A stretch of 64,000 nucleotides of DNA from Morchella semilibera (Eukaryota; Ascomycota; Pezizomycetes; Pezizales; Morchellaceae), in assembly GCA_009192285.1 (NCBI GenBank), contig WBVU01000016.1:310001-374000 (forward strand). The letters are read 5' to 3'. A program made the translations under genes and the position numbers. Within the stretch, counting starts at the first letter, position 1, and every line of letters starts with the position of its first letter. This document shows positions 1 through 11,130 of this stretch, piece after piece. The notes beneath the pieces are model-generated. The model ran no database searches. It was not told where the DNA came from and saw only the letters and a program-made list of their open reading frames with translations.

Positions 1-591
1 AATTCTGACGATTCATCAAAGTGGCTTGCTACCTCATTTTGCTAGGGTGCAATAGCACCAAAAGTTAGCCCTATTGTGCTCCATGGGGAGAAGGGAGCGA
101 AATATCATGTAAGGAGGTTAGAAACAAACCTCTTCCAAAGCCATTCTGTTTTGAATAAGCAGAGCTATTCGTGAATCCAAATATCTCACATCCTTTTCCA
201 GCACGAAATTCTTCTTCGATTGCGATGAGATTTTTGCTTTTAGGTCGCGAAGCTTTTTCTGAACTGTAGACACAACGGGAAAACACTAAGTATGAGATTC
301 ACTTTCCCCCTACGCAATATATAGAAAGAAAGAAAAAAATAAAAAAAAAATAAAGAGAGTAAGCTGACCTCTCGCAAGTTCATCCTCAATCTCAATGTCC
401 TTATCATGCGCAGACATGGACAGGTACAGCGCAGTAACACTATACCTCTTTGATGCCCTGACCGATCTCGGTCCATCGGAACCAATGGTGTTCTGTCTTG
501 TAACCGGGGTGAAGCTGGATGTCGCAAAGCTAGACGATGTTGAAGAGGTGGAATTCCTTGCTGAGGGAGCGAGCATTGTGGTGACAGACAT
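1..591 (-). CDS. Ras GTPase-activating protein, GapA-like (5' exons only; gene runs off the left edge)
   Basis: Exons are 369-591, 130-263 and 1-41 (continuing off the edge); both introns have GT...AG borders and keep frame. The spliced product starts [10 protein letters not shown], has a Ser/Thr-rich segment, then [16 protein letters not shown], a coiled-coil-like region [17 protein letters not shown], and [17 protein letters not shown]. From memory this block is the conserved N-terminal region of filamentous-fungal RasGAPs of the GapA type, which stimulate GTP hydrolysis by Ras in polarity and cAMP signalling. The GAP domain itself lies outside the window, so catalytic residues cannot be checked. 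I chose the ATG at 591; a GTG lies further upstream in the same frame but is unlikely to be used. Family assignment is from the N-terminus only. Confidence 0.68.
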
Positions 592-3020
592 ATTTGAGGA
601 TGAGGCTGAGAAGCCAGGCCGCGGCAGCACGGCAGTTACAGTAGGAAGCGCTATGGTGTCGGTAGTGAAAGGAATTACGCGGTGAAGTTATTTGGTTGTG
701 GTGGGTTAAGCTAAGAGTTGAGGAAGCAGTAGCAGTTGTAGTTGTAGTTGTAGTACTGGGTATGGTAGTAGTAGTCGTAGTGGTGGAGAGGGTGGTTATA
801 ATGGCGGTAATAAAAGGGATCGAAGCTGTAAGAGAAGACGCGAAGGAGGAAGGAACAAAGAAATAACCGTTAAGAAACTAGTTAGCAGGCTAGTGGACCG
901 AGCACCGGCGCTGGGTTAGATTAGTTTCCTTTTTTTTTTTTTCTCTCTCTCCTTCTGGTTGCTGGGCGAAACGGTTGTTCAGGTATAGCTTGAGTAAAGG
1001 AACGAGAAACCTTTGGTTGGTTGTGGTTGGCTGGACAGACAGCTAGGGAGATTTCTTTAATGCTGTATGTACGAGTAGCAGAGCGATGGTTGGGGTGGGT
1101 GGAGAGATGCTACTGAGCAATTAAAGGAAGGAATGGATGGAATTGGAAACGCTTCGAGACAACCGGTGTGATGGGATGGCTGGCTGAGGGGAGGGGGGGG
1201 GGTATGGTAGGCTAGCGGGGAGAGGGGGGGGTGGTGGAAGTGGAAGAGGAGTTGAAGAGTGGAGGGATGATGCTCTCACTCCAGGCAGAAGAGAGATCTG
1301 GACCTGATGCGTGATGTATGTAGTAAGGTGTTATTACTGTTATTTGGTGAACTGTCCTATCAGTTGCCGACTTTACCAAATAAGTGATTATCTAGGCAAA
1401 GAGTGAGGACGAACGAGGAGTCGTTGTAATGGATGGATGGAACGGAGGGAAAGAGGGAGGGATTCCGTGTGGGTGTGTGTGTGGTGGGATTGGGGGGGGG
1501 GGGGTAACGAGGAGAGCAGCTGCAGAACAAATGGCGAGCTGCTACTGCTGCTAAGTCTCTGGTGACAAGAGAGATGACAGGAGTCAGTTCTACCAGGTCC
1601 CTCCTCAGGTCCAGAAGTGCTTTCAAAAATAAAAAAATAAAAAAAAAGCAGGTCAGGACCAGGGTTGGTTGGTTGGTTGTGGAACAAGAAGTAACAAGAT
1701 GAAGAAGAAAGGACGCGAATCCGAAACGAAACGCAAGGGAAGAAAATAAAAATAATAAAGATATACAAAAAAATACAATAAATAGAACAGTAATTGGAAT
1801 TCGAGGCGTTGAAAGTTGTCGAATGGTTGAAAAAAAAAAGAAAAAAAAAAAAAAAGGTAAAAAATAAAAAGGGAAGAAAGTAATTAATATAGGACACAAA
1901 CCTATTCGGTCTGAATAGAAAGTAAAAAAGCAGATCACCCAGAAGCAGCAGCAGAGGGGAGTAGCAGCAAAGTAAAAGAGGAGACTTTGAGAACAGGGGG
2001 AGAAGGAGAGGAAAAAGGCACGAAGCGAGTGGGGGGGTTGTGAGAAAGGGGAGCGGGTAGTAAAGTAGTAGTGCGAAAGCCAGTACTCTATGCAGAGTAG
2101 TCGGTGGTGGTGCCCTAGTACAATAGGCGAAAGGAGACCACGATGCACCAAAGATCTATGTACATGTACATATCAGGGACCAAGCTAAACTAAAAAAAAA
2201 AATCCCCGGAGAGAAAAGAAAAAAAGGCACAAGAGAACTGAACTTACTCTACCTCCAATAAGCCCAGGTAACAAGCAGGTACGACTCTGACAATGCACCT
2301 ACATACAATATACTAGCTTTTTTAAAACCCAGGAACCACACACAACAACAACAAAACTAGGACGACGACTATACACACATATACCGATCAAGCAAGGTAG
2401 GAAGGTGCTTTATGATATTGAGTAGCACAAATACCTTCCAGTTACCGACCCATTCTCTGTTTCTGTCCAAGTCTGGCAACACATATAATATGGTAGGGTA
2501 TTTAAAGTAGAGCAAGTAAAGGATATATCTAGGAGGAGTGACCAATATGGGGGGGTGGTGGTGGGCGCAGCTACATGTACTCTACCTACATGTACTCTAC
2601 ACTGGCAGTAACCCCATATTCTCCCCCCCATCCCAATCCCAATCCCTCCCCTACCCACCCCCCCTCCCCATCTATATCCAACCGGCCCATCAATATAACT
2701 CTACTCTACTCCCTCATCATCATCACGCCTATTACCGAAATACGTACCTACATACATTATATGTACCATGTACTTTACCATACATACATTACTATTGCAT
2801 TGACCCACCCGTTTCTCCGCGATACGGAGGTTACTTTTGCATCTCGTCTCGCTCGCTCGCAACCGTTCTAGCAGAGCCAGAACCAGAACTCTCCTGCATT
2901 GCCCACATGCACCACCCCCTACCCTGCACGCATATTGGTTCGGCCGAAGCCTAACCCACTTGCTTGCCTCCTCGCCTACAACAATTCGGTAGGTATTCTG
3001 CATACTCACATGTATCCACA

Positions 3021-3061
3021 CCCTTTTTCTTTTTCTTTTTCTTTTTCTTTTTCTTTTCTTT
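3021..3061. repeat. (TTTTTC)n hexamer microsatellite
   Basis: Five to six tandem copies of a C plus five T unit, read directly, ending at a CTTTTC variant. It lies in the upstream region of the RasGAP gene; no function is implied. Confidence 0.85.
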
Positions 3062-3427
3062 TCAGGGGGGCACGGACACAGTAGAGCAGCACGCATACAT
3101 ACCGAAGATAGGTTAAAAATACGGTACGGTATCCGTACAAGCGATGATACACTGGGCCCTGCGGGAAAAAAAGAAAAATGGACCCTGCCGACTGCGGGGC
3201 CAGATCAGGGAAGGGGGAAAACAAAAACCAAATAAAAAATGGAAAAATGGAAAAATAAAAAAATGGAAAAAACAATAAAGAAGAGTGAATCCATCCGAGG
3301 TCACATATCTTCTCGATCCAAAAACTCAGAAAGAAAAAGAAACAAACATCCCCTCACTACCTACTACAAGTTACCACAACCCCAAGAATGCCCAGTGACG
3401 TTATTAAATAAATTCCTTTCTATATAG

Positions 3428-3480
3428 CCCCTTCCCCTCCCACCTCCCACCTCCCACCTCCCTCCCCCCCTTCCCCCTCC
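3428..3480. repeat. C-rich (CTCCCAC)-type tandem block
   Basis: Successive CCTCCCA units grade into runs of five to seven C. The complementary strand has more than four runs of three or more G and could form a G-quadruplex. It lies between RRP6 and the RasGAP gene. Confidence 0.75.
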
Positions 3481-4129
3481 GTTGCCGCGGGTACCGAATT
3501 CGGCTTCCTCCATTGAGCTATGTACATAAGTACATGTAAGTAAATGTGGAGGCGGAGGAATTAAGAAGAAGAGGAAGAGAGTGCAGCTGCTGCTGTATGT
3601 ATGATGATAGAGTACATACCCACATTTCTAGGCACAGACAGACAGACAGACGGACAGGCACAAGACACGTGCACAGGGTAGGGGTTGTGTGTGTGTGCAT
3701 GAACGGTTCCACGGACGTTGTTGCATTTTCCCCGTTTCCAGGCACAGAGCACACAGACGCATATCATCTCTCCAACCCCCATCTCCATCATCATCATCAC
3801 CATCATCTACTGCATCATCATATCATATCATATCATCTGCAGATGCAGATGCATCTTCATCTTCAACCCCCCCCCCCCTCTAAAATCGTTTTCCTATATC
3901 CCCCCCCCCTAGTTTTCCTATATTCCCCTCACATCTTCTTGCAATACCTTCCCATCACCACCATCATTACCAATGCATCACCATCTCGTCACGACCACCC
4001 CAAATACAAGAGAGAAAAGAAAGAAAATTAGATGGGAATTTTCTTTCCCATTTCTTCTAACTATGTAGATTACAATAGGAAATTTTTAAATTTTTTTTTT
4101 TCACGTGCCTCCCAACATTCAATGACTTA

Positions 4130-6780
4130 CTACTTGAATGTATGTGACCTGCCCGCGCGCTCTTTCTGCCCCGCACTACGACCCAATCCCCTCGGCGCAT
4201 CGCCTGACTTTGCGTATGGGTCGAATCGCTGGTGCTGCTGCTGCTGCTGCGGTTTCTTCCCCTTCGCCTTGGTGTCCTTATCCTTGTGCCCGTTGAACAC
4301 AGGCGGCGCCTTCGAGTAATCGAATGCCTCGATTTCTTTTGGCTTTTGCTCTGCGCCATCCTCACCACCGTCTTCGCCTGCAGCTGCAGCAAGACGCTTC
4401 TTCTCTCGTCGCCTCTCCTTCTTTTCCTTCTTTGCCCTTTTGCGCGCTGACTCTAGGGAAATCACCCCATCGTTCTCGCCCTCGCCCTCATCGCCCTCGC
4501 CCTCGCCCTCATCATCTGAGCCGCCCTTCGATCCCCCGGTAGCTTTCTCTTCCGCGGCCCCATCGCCCAGCAGCTTCCGTTTCCGCGCGCCGCCAAGAGA
4601 CTTGACAACAATGACGCCCTCTTCCCTCTTTTTCTGCGCCGCTGCCGCAGCACCTTTAACAAACTGGTGCTCGGCCCTTGCGCCCGGGTCCACGGCGGCC
4701 GCGGTCTCTCTCGACGGCGCTGCATTGGCCTTCTTGTCGCCAGGCGTGGCCCACACCGCGGCCGTCAGCGGTGGTAGCTCAACTGCGAGGCTAATGTTCG
4801 CGGCGGTAACGACGCCCGTATCCCAGCGGCTGCTGACCCCCGCGAGGGGCCCCCAGAAGGAGGACTTGTGCGCCTGGATCGATGATGTCGCGGCGGGGGT
4901 GGCTGCGAATATATCGGCATTTATGAGCGGCCCTGCGGCGGCTGCCGGGACTCTGGATCCTTCGGCGGCATCTGCTCCTTGCGCTGGAGTCGCCGCACCA
5001 GTGACAGCAGCAGCAGCAGTGTCGGTCGGCGGGTTCGCCAAAACGCCCTTGACGAGCTCCACGAGCTCCCCAACCCGCGCGCGGACCACATGCGACGTGG
5101 GCACACAGACCCTCAGCATCGCCTCGGTGTCTGTCGGCATCTGCCTCGCAACGGTAAAGAGCTGCCGGCGCGACAGCACATAATGGGTGCTCTCGTCCGC
5201 GTCGCGCGCGGCGTTATCGCGCCATTGGTGCACGGCCTTGAAGGCTGCGAGCTGCAGCGGCGTCAGGTTGTCGCGCAGCACCATGTTGTGCCAGCCGGCG
5301 GCGCCCATGCCCGTCTCTGCGTCGTAGCTCTCGCGCTCGTAGCGCTTGAGGGAGGTTTCCTTGGAGTCGTTGAGGACGCGCTGGAGACGGTCCTCGTCCG
5401 GGTCGGAGCGCGCGATGAGTTCGTTGCGCAGGTTGTCGTAGATGTAGAGGAGGAAGTGGGTGTCGGAGCGGGCATACTCGAACATCTCCTTTGTCAGGGG
5501 CCTGACATTGTATTAGCCCATAGTCCATAGTCCATAGAAGTCAAATAGAAAACAATATAAAGAGCACATACCTAATCCTCCAATCCGCCAACTGGTACTG
5601 CTTATCCGCATCAAAGCCCACATACCTCTTCAACAGGTACGCCAGCCCCAACCCGGGGAACCCCAACGCCTTCGCAGCATGATGGGTATCAAACAACCCC
5701 ACGATATAGACGCCAAAGTCCCTCTGCAGCCACTTGACATCCATATACGCGCCATGCAGGACCTTTACAACCCGCGGGTCAGCAAACACCTCATTCAGCA
5801 CCCCGAGCTTCCCGCGCAGCGCCAGCGCATCGACGATCCAGTCCTGCTCCCGGCTGCTAATCTGCACCAGGCACGTAAAGCCCGTATACGAGCGCGCATC
5901 ATGGTGCTCGAGGTCCACGGCAACCTCGCCACACCCGCGCAGCACGCCCATCATGTCGTCCAGCGCCGGCAGCGTGTCGACCCATCGGGCGGTGGTGGTG
6001 TCCCACGGGCGGTACGGGGCTGGCGGCGCCGCGCAGCGCACGGCGGGCGGGTACTCTAGGGCTGCGATCTCGGCGCGGTAGGGGTGCGCGTAGTGGTTGT
6101 TGGTGTCGTCGAGGGCGATGCTGGCCGCGAGGGGGAGCACCGAGTGTGGCTTTTGGGAGAGGTGGGGGCGGAAGGGCGGTTGCGCGTGCGGCGTGGGGGC
6201 GTCGGGGAAGTGCAGCTGCGGTTTGGGCAGCTTGCGCGATTGGTAGGATGTTGAGCGCTGGACGGGGGGCGGGAGGGGCGTCTGTGCTGGTTAGTTGGGG
6301 GGAGCCCGGCGGGGGGAGGGGGGGGCGTACCAGTTGGGCCGTGGGTAGGGGGGTGGGGTATTTCCGCTTTATAGCGCCTGTATATTCGTCAAGGCACGTA
6401 TCCTACGCACGCATTAGCACCTCTCCCACCAGCACCAGCACTGCAAGCCAACATACCGCCCTCTCCAGCAAGCAATCCACAACCTCCACGACCCCACCCC
6501 ACGCACCCTCCACATCGTCCACATCCCTCCACCTCTGCGCGGCGCCGCCCGCCGCCGCCAGCAGTCCGCCCGCAAGCCCCAAGATGCGTGCGCCAACCTC
6601 GTCCAAGCCCGCGCTGAAGGCCGGGTCCGTCGACCGCTGGAACGGCACGTCCGCGGCCGCGATGGCGCCGCCCGTCTTGACGGCGGACAGCACGCGCGCG
6701 AACAGCGCCGCTTGGTAGGATGTGAAGTCTTCTGTCGGCGAGGGCAGCGCCGGCGCCGGCGGCGGGGACGGGGATGGCAT
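4130..6780 (-). CDS. RRP6: Nuclear exosome 3'-5' exoribonuclease Rrp6
   Basis: Four exons (6457-6780, 6331-6402, 5572-6281, 4130-5501) keep frame and give 825 aa. An N-terminal PMC2NT-like region (about residues 15-130) binds the Rrp47/Lrp1 cofactor in this family. The DEDD-Y exonuclease core shows DLEHHDARS (near 252), HGAYMDVKWLQRD (near 310), GLFDTHHAAK, and YARSDTHFLLYIYD (near 380), so all expected acidic residues and the Tyr are present. An HRDC domain follows (about 440-510, STHYVLSRRQLF). The C-terminal third is Ala/Lys/Glu-rich with acidic and basic blocks and a short Gln run, like the nuclear-targeting tail of Rrp6. It trims rRNA, snoRNA and cryptic transcripts in the nucleus. GC content is high at third positions. 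Three teloboxes lie about 270 bp upstream of the start. Confidence 0.93.
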
Positions 6781-6806
6781 TGTGTGTGTGTGTGTGTGTG
6801 TGTGTG
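6780..6806. repeat. (GT)n dinucleotide repeat at the RRP6 start codon
   Basis: An uninterrupted TG run abuts the RRP6 ATG (6780-6778, minus), so the immediate mRNA leader would be (CA)n. Further imperfect TGTG and GGTGGT tracts continue to about 6945. Confidence 0.85.
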
Positions 6807-7051
6807 CTGTTCTTTTGTGTGTGTGTTGTTTTGTGTGTTGTGTTGCTGTGCTGTGTTGTGTGTCGGTGGTGGGATTTGAGTTTTTGGTTGTTGTGGTGGT
6901 GGTGGTGGGTGTGGCGGTGGCGGTGGGTGTGGGTGTGGCGGTGGGGGGGGCCCCGGTATGTGGTGAACTGTGGGTGGGGCATGGGCTGTCACTCGTCTCC
7001 CACTGGCAGTTTATTGGTTATAATTATATTAGTATACGGTCAATTCACGAT

Positions 7052-7078
7052 AACCCTAATTAACCCTAACCAACCCTA
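7052..7078. promoter_or_regulatory. Three telobox motifs (AACCCTA) spaced exactly 10 bp apart
   Basis: AACCCTA begins at 7052, 7062 and 7072, giving exact 10 bp phasing. It lies about 270 bp upstream of the RRP6 ATG. Telomere-repeat-like boxes in promoters are known binding sites for Tbf1/Myb-type factors at ribosome-biogenesis and snoRNA genes in fungi. Assigning them to RRP6 is inference from position and from the role of Rrp6 in rRNA and snoRNA processing. Confidence 0.55.
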
Positions 7079-7680
7079 GCATGACGTTTAATTGCCATAT
7101 ACGCACCGTGAGTACGAAGGCAACGCGACCCCCGCGCAGACCGTCCAGCAGCCCTCAGCCCTGCCCCTTCTAGATACAGATACAGATATAGATACAAACC
7201 CACCCGAAGCATAGACCTAACAGAGCCCCTAATCAATTTCGGCACGTCTGTCTGTGTCCGTCATCAACCTACAACCCCCACTAACAAGCTTTTCAGAGCG
7301 CACTGATCTTGGCTGTAATAACGACGTCCTTTCTCTGCTGCACTGCGCTGCACTGTACTGTACAACAGCTAGCTTCCCGTATGTAAAGTAAGTAGCACCG
7401 CGAGACAAAGTGCAAGTGCAAGTGCAAGTGCAAGTGCAGGTATGTAAGCAGCATGTAGTCCACCACCTCCGCCCCCACACCCACCGGGCGCGAGTGACAG
7501 CCCATGACCAGTCATAGCTCCATGTCTATCATGTACTGGATTACATCCGTTTTGAAAGTTTCTGTAACATGATTAGTCGGGCACGACTGGGGTATCTGAC
7601 CAAGAACGACACATGAGGGCACCGAAACTCTACCCCGAAGGTTCCATAACCAACACAGGGAGCGGCCGGCCCCCCCGGCT

Positions 7681-7840
7681 AAAAAAAACAAAAAAACCCG
7701 GCAACAAAAGACTTACGTGAAAGAGTGTCATCCCTCAAGAGCGTCGCTACCATGTCGGGCATTCTCATCACTGCTCCCACCAGGGTTCGAACCTGTCGTG
7801 GTCATATGACGAAGCCCAGTGTACTACCACTAGGCCACGC
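7681..7840 (-). ncRNA. tRNA-like Pol III unit, possible SINE head or small RNA
   Basis: On the minus strand an A-box-like TGGCCTAGTGG (7827-7837) is followed, at the spacing found in tRNA genes, by a B-box-like GGTTCGAACCC (7783-7793). About 85 nt further on are two T runs (7691-7697 and 7682-7689), a typical Pol III terminator. The T-arm pairs except for one end base, but the acceptor and D stems do not, so this is not an intact tRNA. It fits a tRNA-derived SINE, a degraded tRNA or a small Pol III RNA. Exact ends are uncertain. Confidence 0.45.
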
Positions 7841-8939
7841 CACGATGCTTCTGTTTGTGTCGTTGTGGGTTATGGGCGGGAGGATCCTTTCCTTGGCAGC
7901 GCATCGGGAACTGGATTGCGTCACAGGGAAATAAAAGGTCAAACTGGGGACCTACCATAGAGAGAGCGAGGATTAAAGCTTGCACAACTCTGGTAACCCC
8001 TAGTAGCTATGCACTGCATCCGACAGACGGGGCTCGCACACCGAGTGATACGCAAGCCACAAGTACATGTAGATGGATAGATGGATAACGGGTATATACC
8101 CCTCCCCGCATACGATACAAGCCCGCCGAGTACATGCCCCCCCCCCCCCCGCCCCACCCAACAAACACACAATCTGCAACCAGAAATACCCACCCATCCA
8201 TCCCCCCCTCCCTACAACCGCCTCTTCACTATAGTACCCCCTCCCCACACAAAGCCACGAGTGACACCCCATGACGCCGCGCCGCGTGACCGTAAAAAGT
8301 GATATCACATCCGTTTCGGAGCCGTCCCCGTGGTAGTATCACACGAAAGACACAGCTGCCCTCGTCATATACAAGTATCAACGTATACGTCCTCCCCCTA
8401 GCTGCTTGGGGTAGGTCATGAAGCATCCAGTACAGTACAGTACTCTCTCACTCTCACAGAAGACCACAGTTGGTGTGCTGCTTTCTCGGCTGGCATGCTA
8501 CATACAGTTGGTGGCCTACACGGGGGGGGGGGGGATTACAGCACGCCCACTCAAGACATGTAGGTAGAAGGAAGAGCTGCATCACATCCCATCACTCGCA
8601 CGCCAAGATCTTCGCCATAGGCCGGGTGACAGGCCCTCGCAACACAAAACGCGGCTAGAACTTGGTATTTGGTCTTGTCTCCCACCATAGCTACATGTAA
8701 TACAGGAACTCTACAAACAATACCAATGTACTACTAATGGATTGGATTGGACCAGTTGTATCCAACGCCCACGGCAAACACTTTTCTTGCAGCATTTGAC
8801 TATCGACATTGGGGGGCAATCCAAACACAAACAGAAACGAAGAAGAAGAAGCACAATCCCTACGACTCCTGCTACAATTAACCACTAAAAAGATGCAAAA
8901 AAAAAAAGTCACATACACAGAAAAAAAAAAAACCAGCTT

Positions 8940-10541
8940 CTAAAACTGGAACTTGAACCCGCCTCCTCCAGGGAACCCCTGTCCAAACGGACTCCCGCCA
9001 CCTGGGAACCCGCCTCCTCCTCCCGGCCTATACATGAACGGATGTCCGCCCTGCGCGAACGGGTTCGTCCTCTCTTGGCTGTTCGGGTCGTCGCCGTTAT
9101 CGAATCTCTCCCTGAGCTCGGGGTTCGACAGGACCTCGTACGCCTCGTTGATCGTGCTCATCTTCTTCTCAATCTCCTCCTTTGTCATGTCGCCCCTGTA
9201 CTTGTCGGGATGGTACTGCTTTGTGAGCTTCCTGTACGCCTTCTTGATCTCGCGGTCCGATGCGTCGCGCGATACCCCAATCACCTTGTAGTAATCCTTT
9301 GTCTTTGACCTTCGCAGGAGTGTGTGTGCCTCCTGCAGCTTGTGCTTGATTCTGTTGTCGCCATCGGGAGCAGCCTCCAGCAGGCGGATCGCCTCCTCGA
9401 AGAGGTCTTCCTCGATGAGGCTTGCGGCCTTTGCCAAGATTCCGGGGATAGATTCGGGGTTGAGGCGCAGCGCCTCGTCGCAGTACTGCTTCCCCTTCTT
9501 GACCGAGTTCATTTCCGTGTAGGAGTCGCAGGTGATGTCGTAGAGCATGGCCAGGAGCTCGCTGGGGCATTTGTCGTTGATGTAGCCTTTCTGCTTGAGC
9601 TCCGCGAGCTCTTCATTGACTTCTGCGATGAGGCCTTCGTCATCGGGGGTGCCAACGAGGAGCTTTGCGGCGGAGTTGTGTTGCCGTTTGGTGCGGAGGG
9701 CGTTGATGGAGGTGAGGGACTTGTTGAGGGTTTTTATGCGCCGGAAAGCTTTGCTGCAGGGCTTGGAGTCGGGGTCGGAGTGGAGGCATTTACGGAGCTG
9801 GGCGACGGAGCGGTCATAGTCGTTGACGCTGAAGTAGAGCAGTGATGAGATCTGGAGGTGCGGTTCGATATCGCCTGGATTGATCTGCGCAAGATGTCTA
9901 TAAAAAGAGCATACCTGTTAACCCCAATCCCCCAGTCAACTCACAAAGGGGGCCACCTACGTCAAATCCCCGACAGCTTCATGCACCTCTCCCCTCTGCA
10001 ACCTACACCTCGCCCTAAGTGCCCTAACACTCGCCATTCCACTCGCAACAACTACCGCCGCCCCCGCGCTCGCCACACACTCCTCCCACTCCCCCTTCTC
10101 CTCTGCGGCATGGGCCCTCGCCAGCGCCTCCTCTGCGGCATCCAGCTCCGCAAGCTCGTCCGTCTTCCCTGCCTTCCTATAGTCCTTCCTTGCAGCCGCC
10201 CAATCCCCCGCACGGGCCTTTAGCTTCGCGCGCTGCAGCAGAGCGCCCTCAAAGTCGGGCTTGAGCGCGAGGACGGCGTCGAAGTCGGCGCTGGCCTGAG
10301 ATGCCTTTCCGAGCGAGAGATAGGTTGCGCCGCGCTTGAAGATGGTCAGGTAGTTGCTGGGGTCCTTCTTAATGGCGGCCTCAAAGTGGTCCAGCGCGCC
10401 GTGCATATCACCTTGGGCGAGAAGGGCGTTGGCGGAAGCGATGAGGGAGGAGACTGGGAGAGTTGCATCGGGGGTTTCACTAGCGAGAGTGAAGGTTAGG
10501 AGCGTGCCCAGGAGGGCAAGCCCATGTAGCCGGATGATCAT
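8940..10541 (-). CDS. ER co-chaperone with TPRs and C-terminal J domain (P58IPK/DNAJC3-like)
   Basis: Two exons (9961-10541 and 8940-9897, intron with GTAGGT donor and TAG acceptor) give 512 aa. An N-terminal signal peptide (residues 1-20, [13 protein letters not shown]) is followed by TPR-type helices through about residue 390, starting [22 protein letters not shown] domain starts DYYKVIG near 395 with the HPD motif at about 423-425 and [18 protein letters not shown]. The tail is Gly/Pro/Phe-rich and ends FKFQF with no KDEL-like signal. In this family the TPRs bind unfolded luminal clients and the J domain stimulates Hsp70 (BiP/Kar2). The gene is divergent from HAUS1 across 589 bp. Length and domain order match the family; a cytosolic TPR-J protein is excluded by the signal peptide. 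Confidence 0.9.
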
Positions 10542-11130
10542 TGCGGCGCTGGTAGTGGTAGTGGTTGTGGTTCTGGTTGGTGGGTGTGTGTTGCTTGGTA
10601 GGAAGAGGCTAGGTTATAAAGTATATATGCAGGAACGGATATATAGATGAGCTGAGCTGAATTGATGGGGGGTATCTAGTAGTAGTAATAGTACGACTCC
10701 AAATTAAGTGAAAGGAAGTATTTTATTATTGATGTAGATCGAGAACAAAGAATGCTGGGGGGGGGAGCTGCACCACACTGCACTGCACTGCCTGCCTCCT
10801 TCAGTGGTGATGGTGGGGGGGGGGGGAGGAGAGAGAGAGAGTGGGGGGGAAGTTGTCGATGGAGAGGAATGCACGATGAGAAGAAGAAAGAAAATGTGGA
10901 GAGAAGTGTGGAGAAGTGAAAATGTGGCCGTTATATAAAACCCCGAAAAGGCGAGAAAGCTCCGTTTGTTCCAGGTGGCCTTTAACAAACTACCAGGATC
11001 AGATAAGATTTGGTTGATCTGATCTAATCTCATAATCACATCTAATCTAATCTTATCTAATCTTATCACCCAATCTTCAATCTACAGCTCTCAACTTCTC
11101 TCAACTCCCACAGCAAACAAGTAAAACACC
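10542..11130. promoter_or_regulatory. Bidirectional promoter between the P58IPK-like gene and HAUS1, with GATA-type sites
   Basis: The two start codons are 589 bp apart and face away. Three HGATAR-like sites lie on the HAUS1 side: AGATAA at 11001-11006, and the complements TTATCT at 11053-11058 and TTATCA at 11063-11068, inside a CTAATCT-rich tract just before the HAUS1 ATG. An AGAGAGAG/G-run stretch lies near 10817-10850. GATA factors regulate nitrogen, iron and light genes in fungi; no specific factor can be inferred here. Confidence 0.45.

Larger units (their letters stand above)
592..4129. other. Long intergenic, low-complexity upstream region of the RasGAP gene
   Basis: About 3.5 kb with no supportable gene. 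It holds purine/pyrimidine-skewed tracts, G runs near 1190-1230 and 1493-1503, poly-A tracts near 1830-1870, C runs near 3870-3910, a (TTTTTC)n tract and a (CCCACCT)-like block. Four TACATGTA octamers lie at 2161, 2572, 2587 and 3531. Long open frames here (for example 1360-2151 on the minus strand) are low-complexity Phe/Leu/Ser strings and look non-coding. It probably carries the RasGAP promoter and 5' UTR and the 3' UTR of RRP6. Confidence 0.7.
6781..8939. other. Intergenic region between RRP6 and the P58IPK-like gene
   Basis: About 2.2 kb: RRP6 promoter side at the left, P58IPK 3' side at the right. It contains the GT-rich leader, three phased teloboxes (7052-7078), an (AAGTGC)n hexamer repeat (7410-7438), a Pol III-like tRNA-related unit (7681-7840), G and C runs, TACATGTA at 8064 and 8692, and three copies of the GAGTGAC..CCCATG motif (6977-6998, 7491-7509, 8258-8276). 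No protein-coding gene is supported. Confidence 0.7.

Noticed and set aside
1360-2151. 263-codon minus-strand open frame
   Set aside because: Low-complexity Phe/Leu/Ser translation of A-rich plus-strand tracts, no domain, no splice pattern.
7765-7850. A functional tRNA gene on the minus strand
   Set aside because: A and B boxes are good but acceptor and D stems do not pair, so I list it as a tRNA-like Pol III unit instead.
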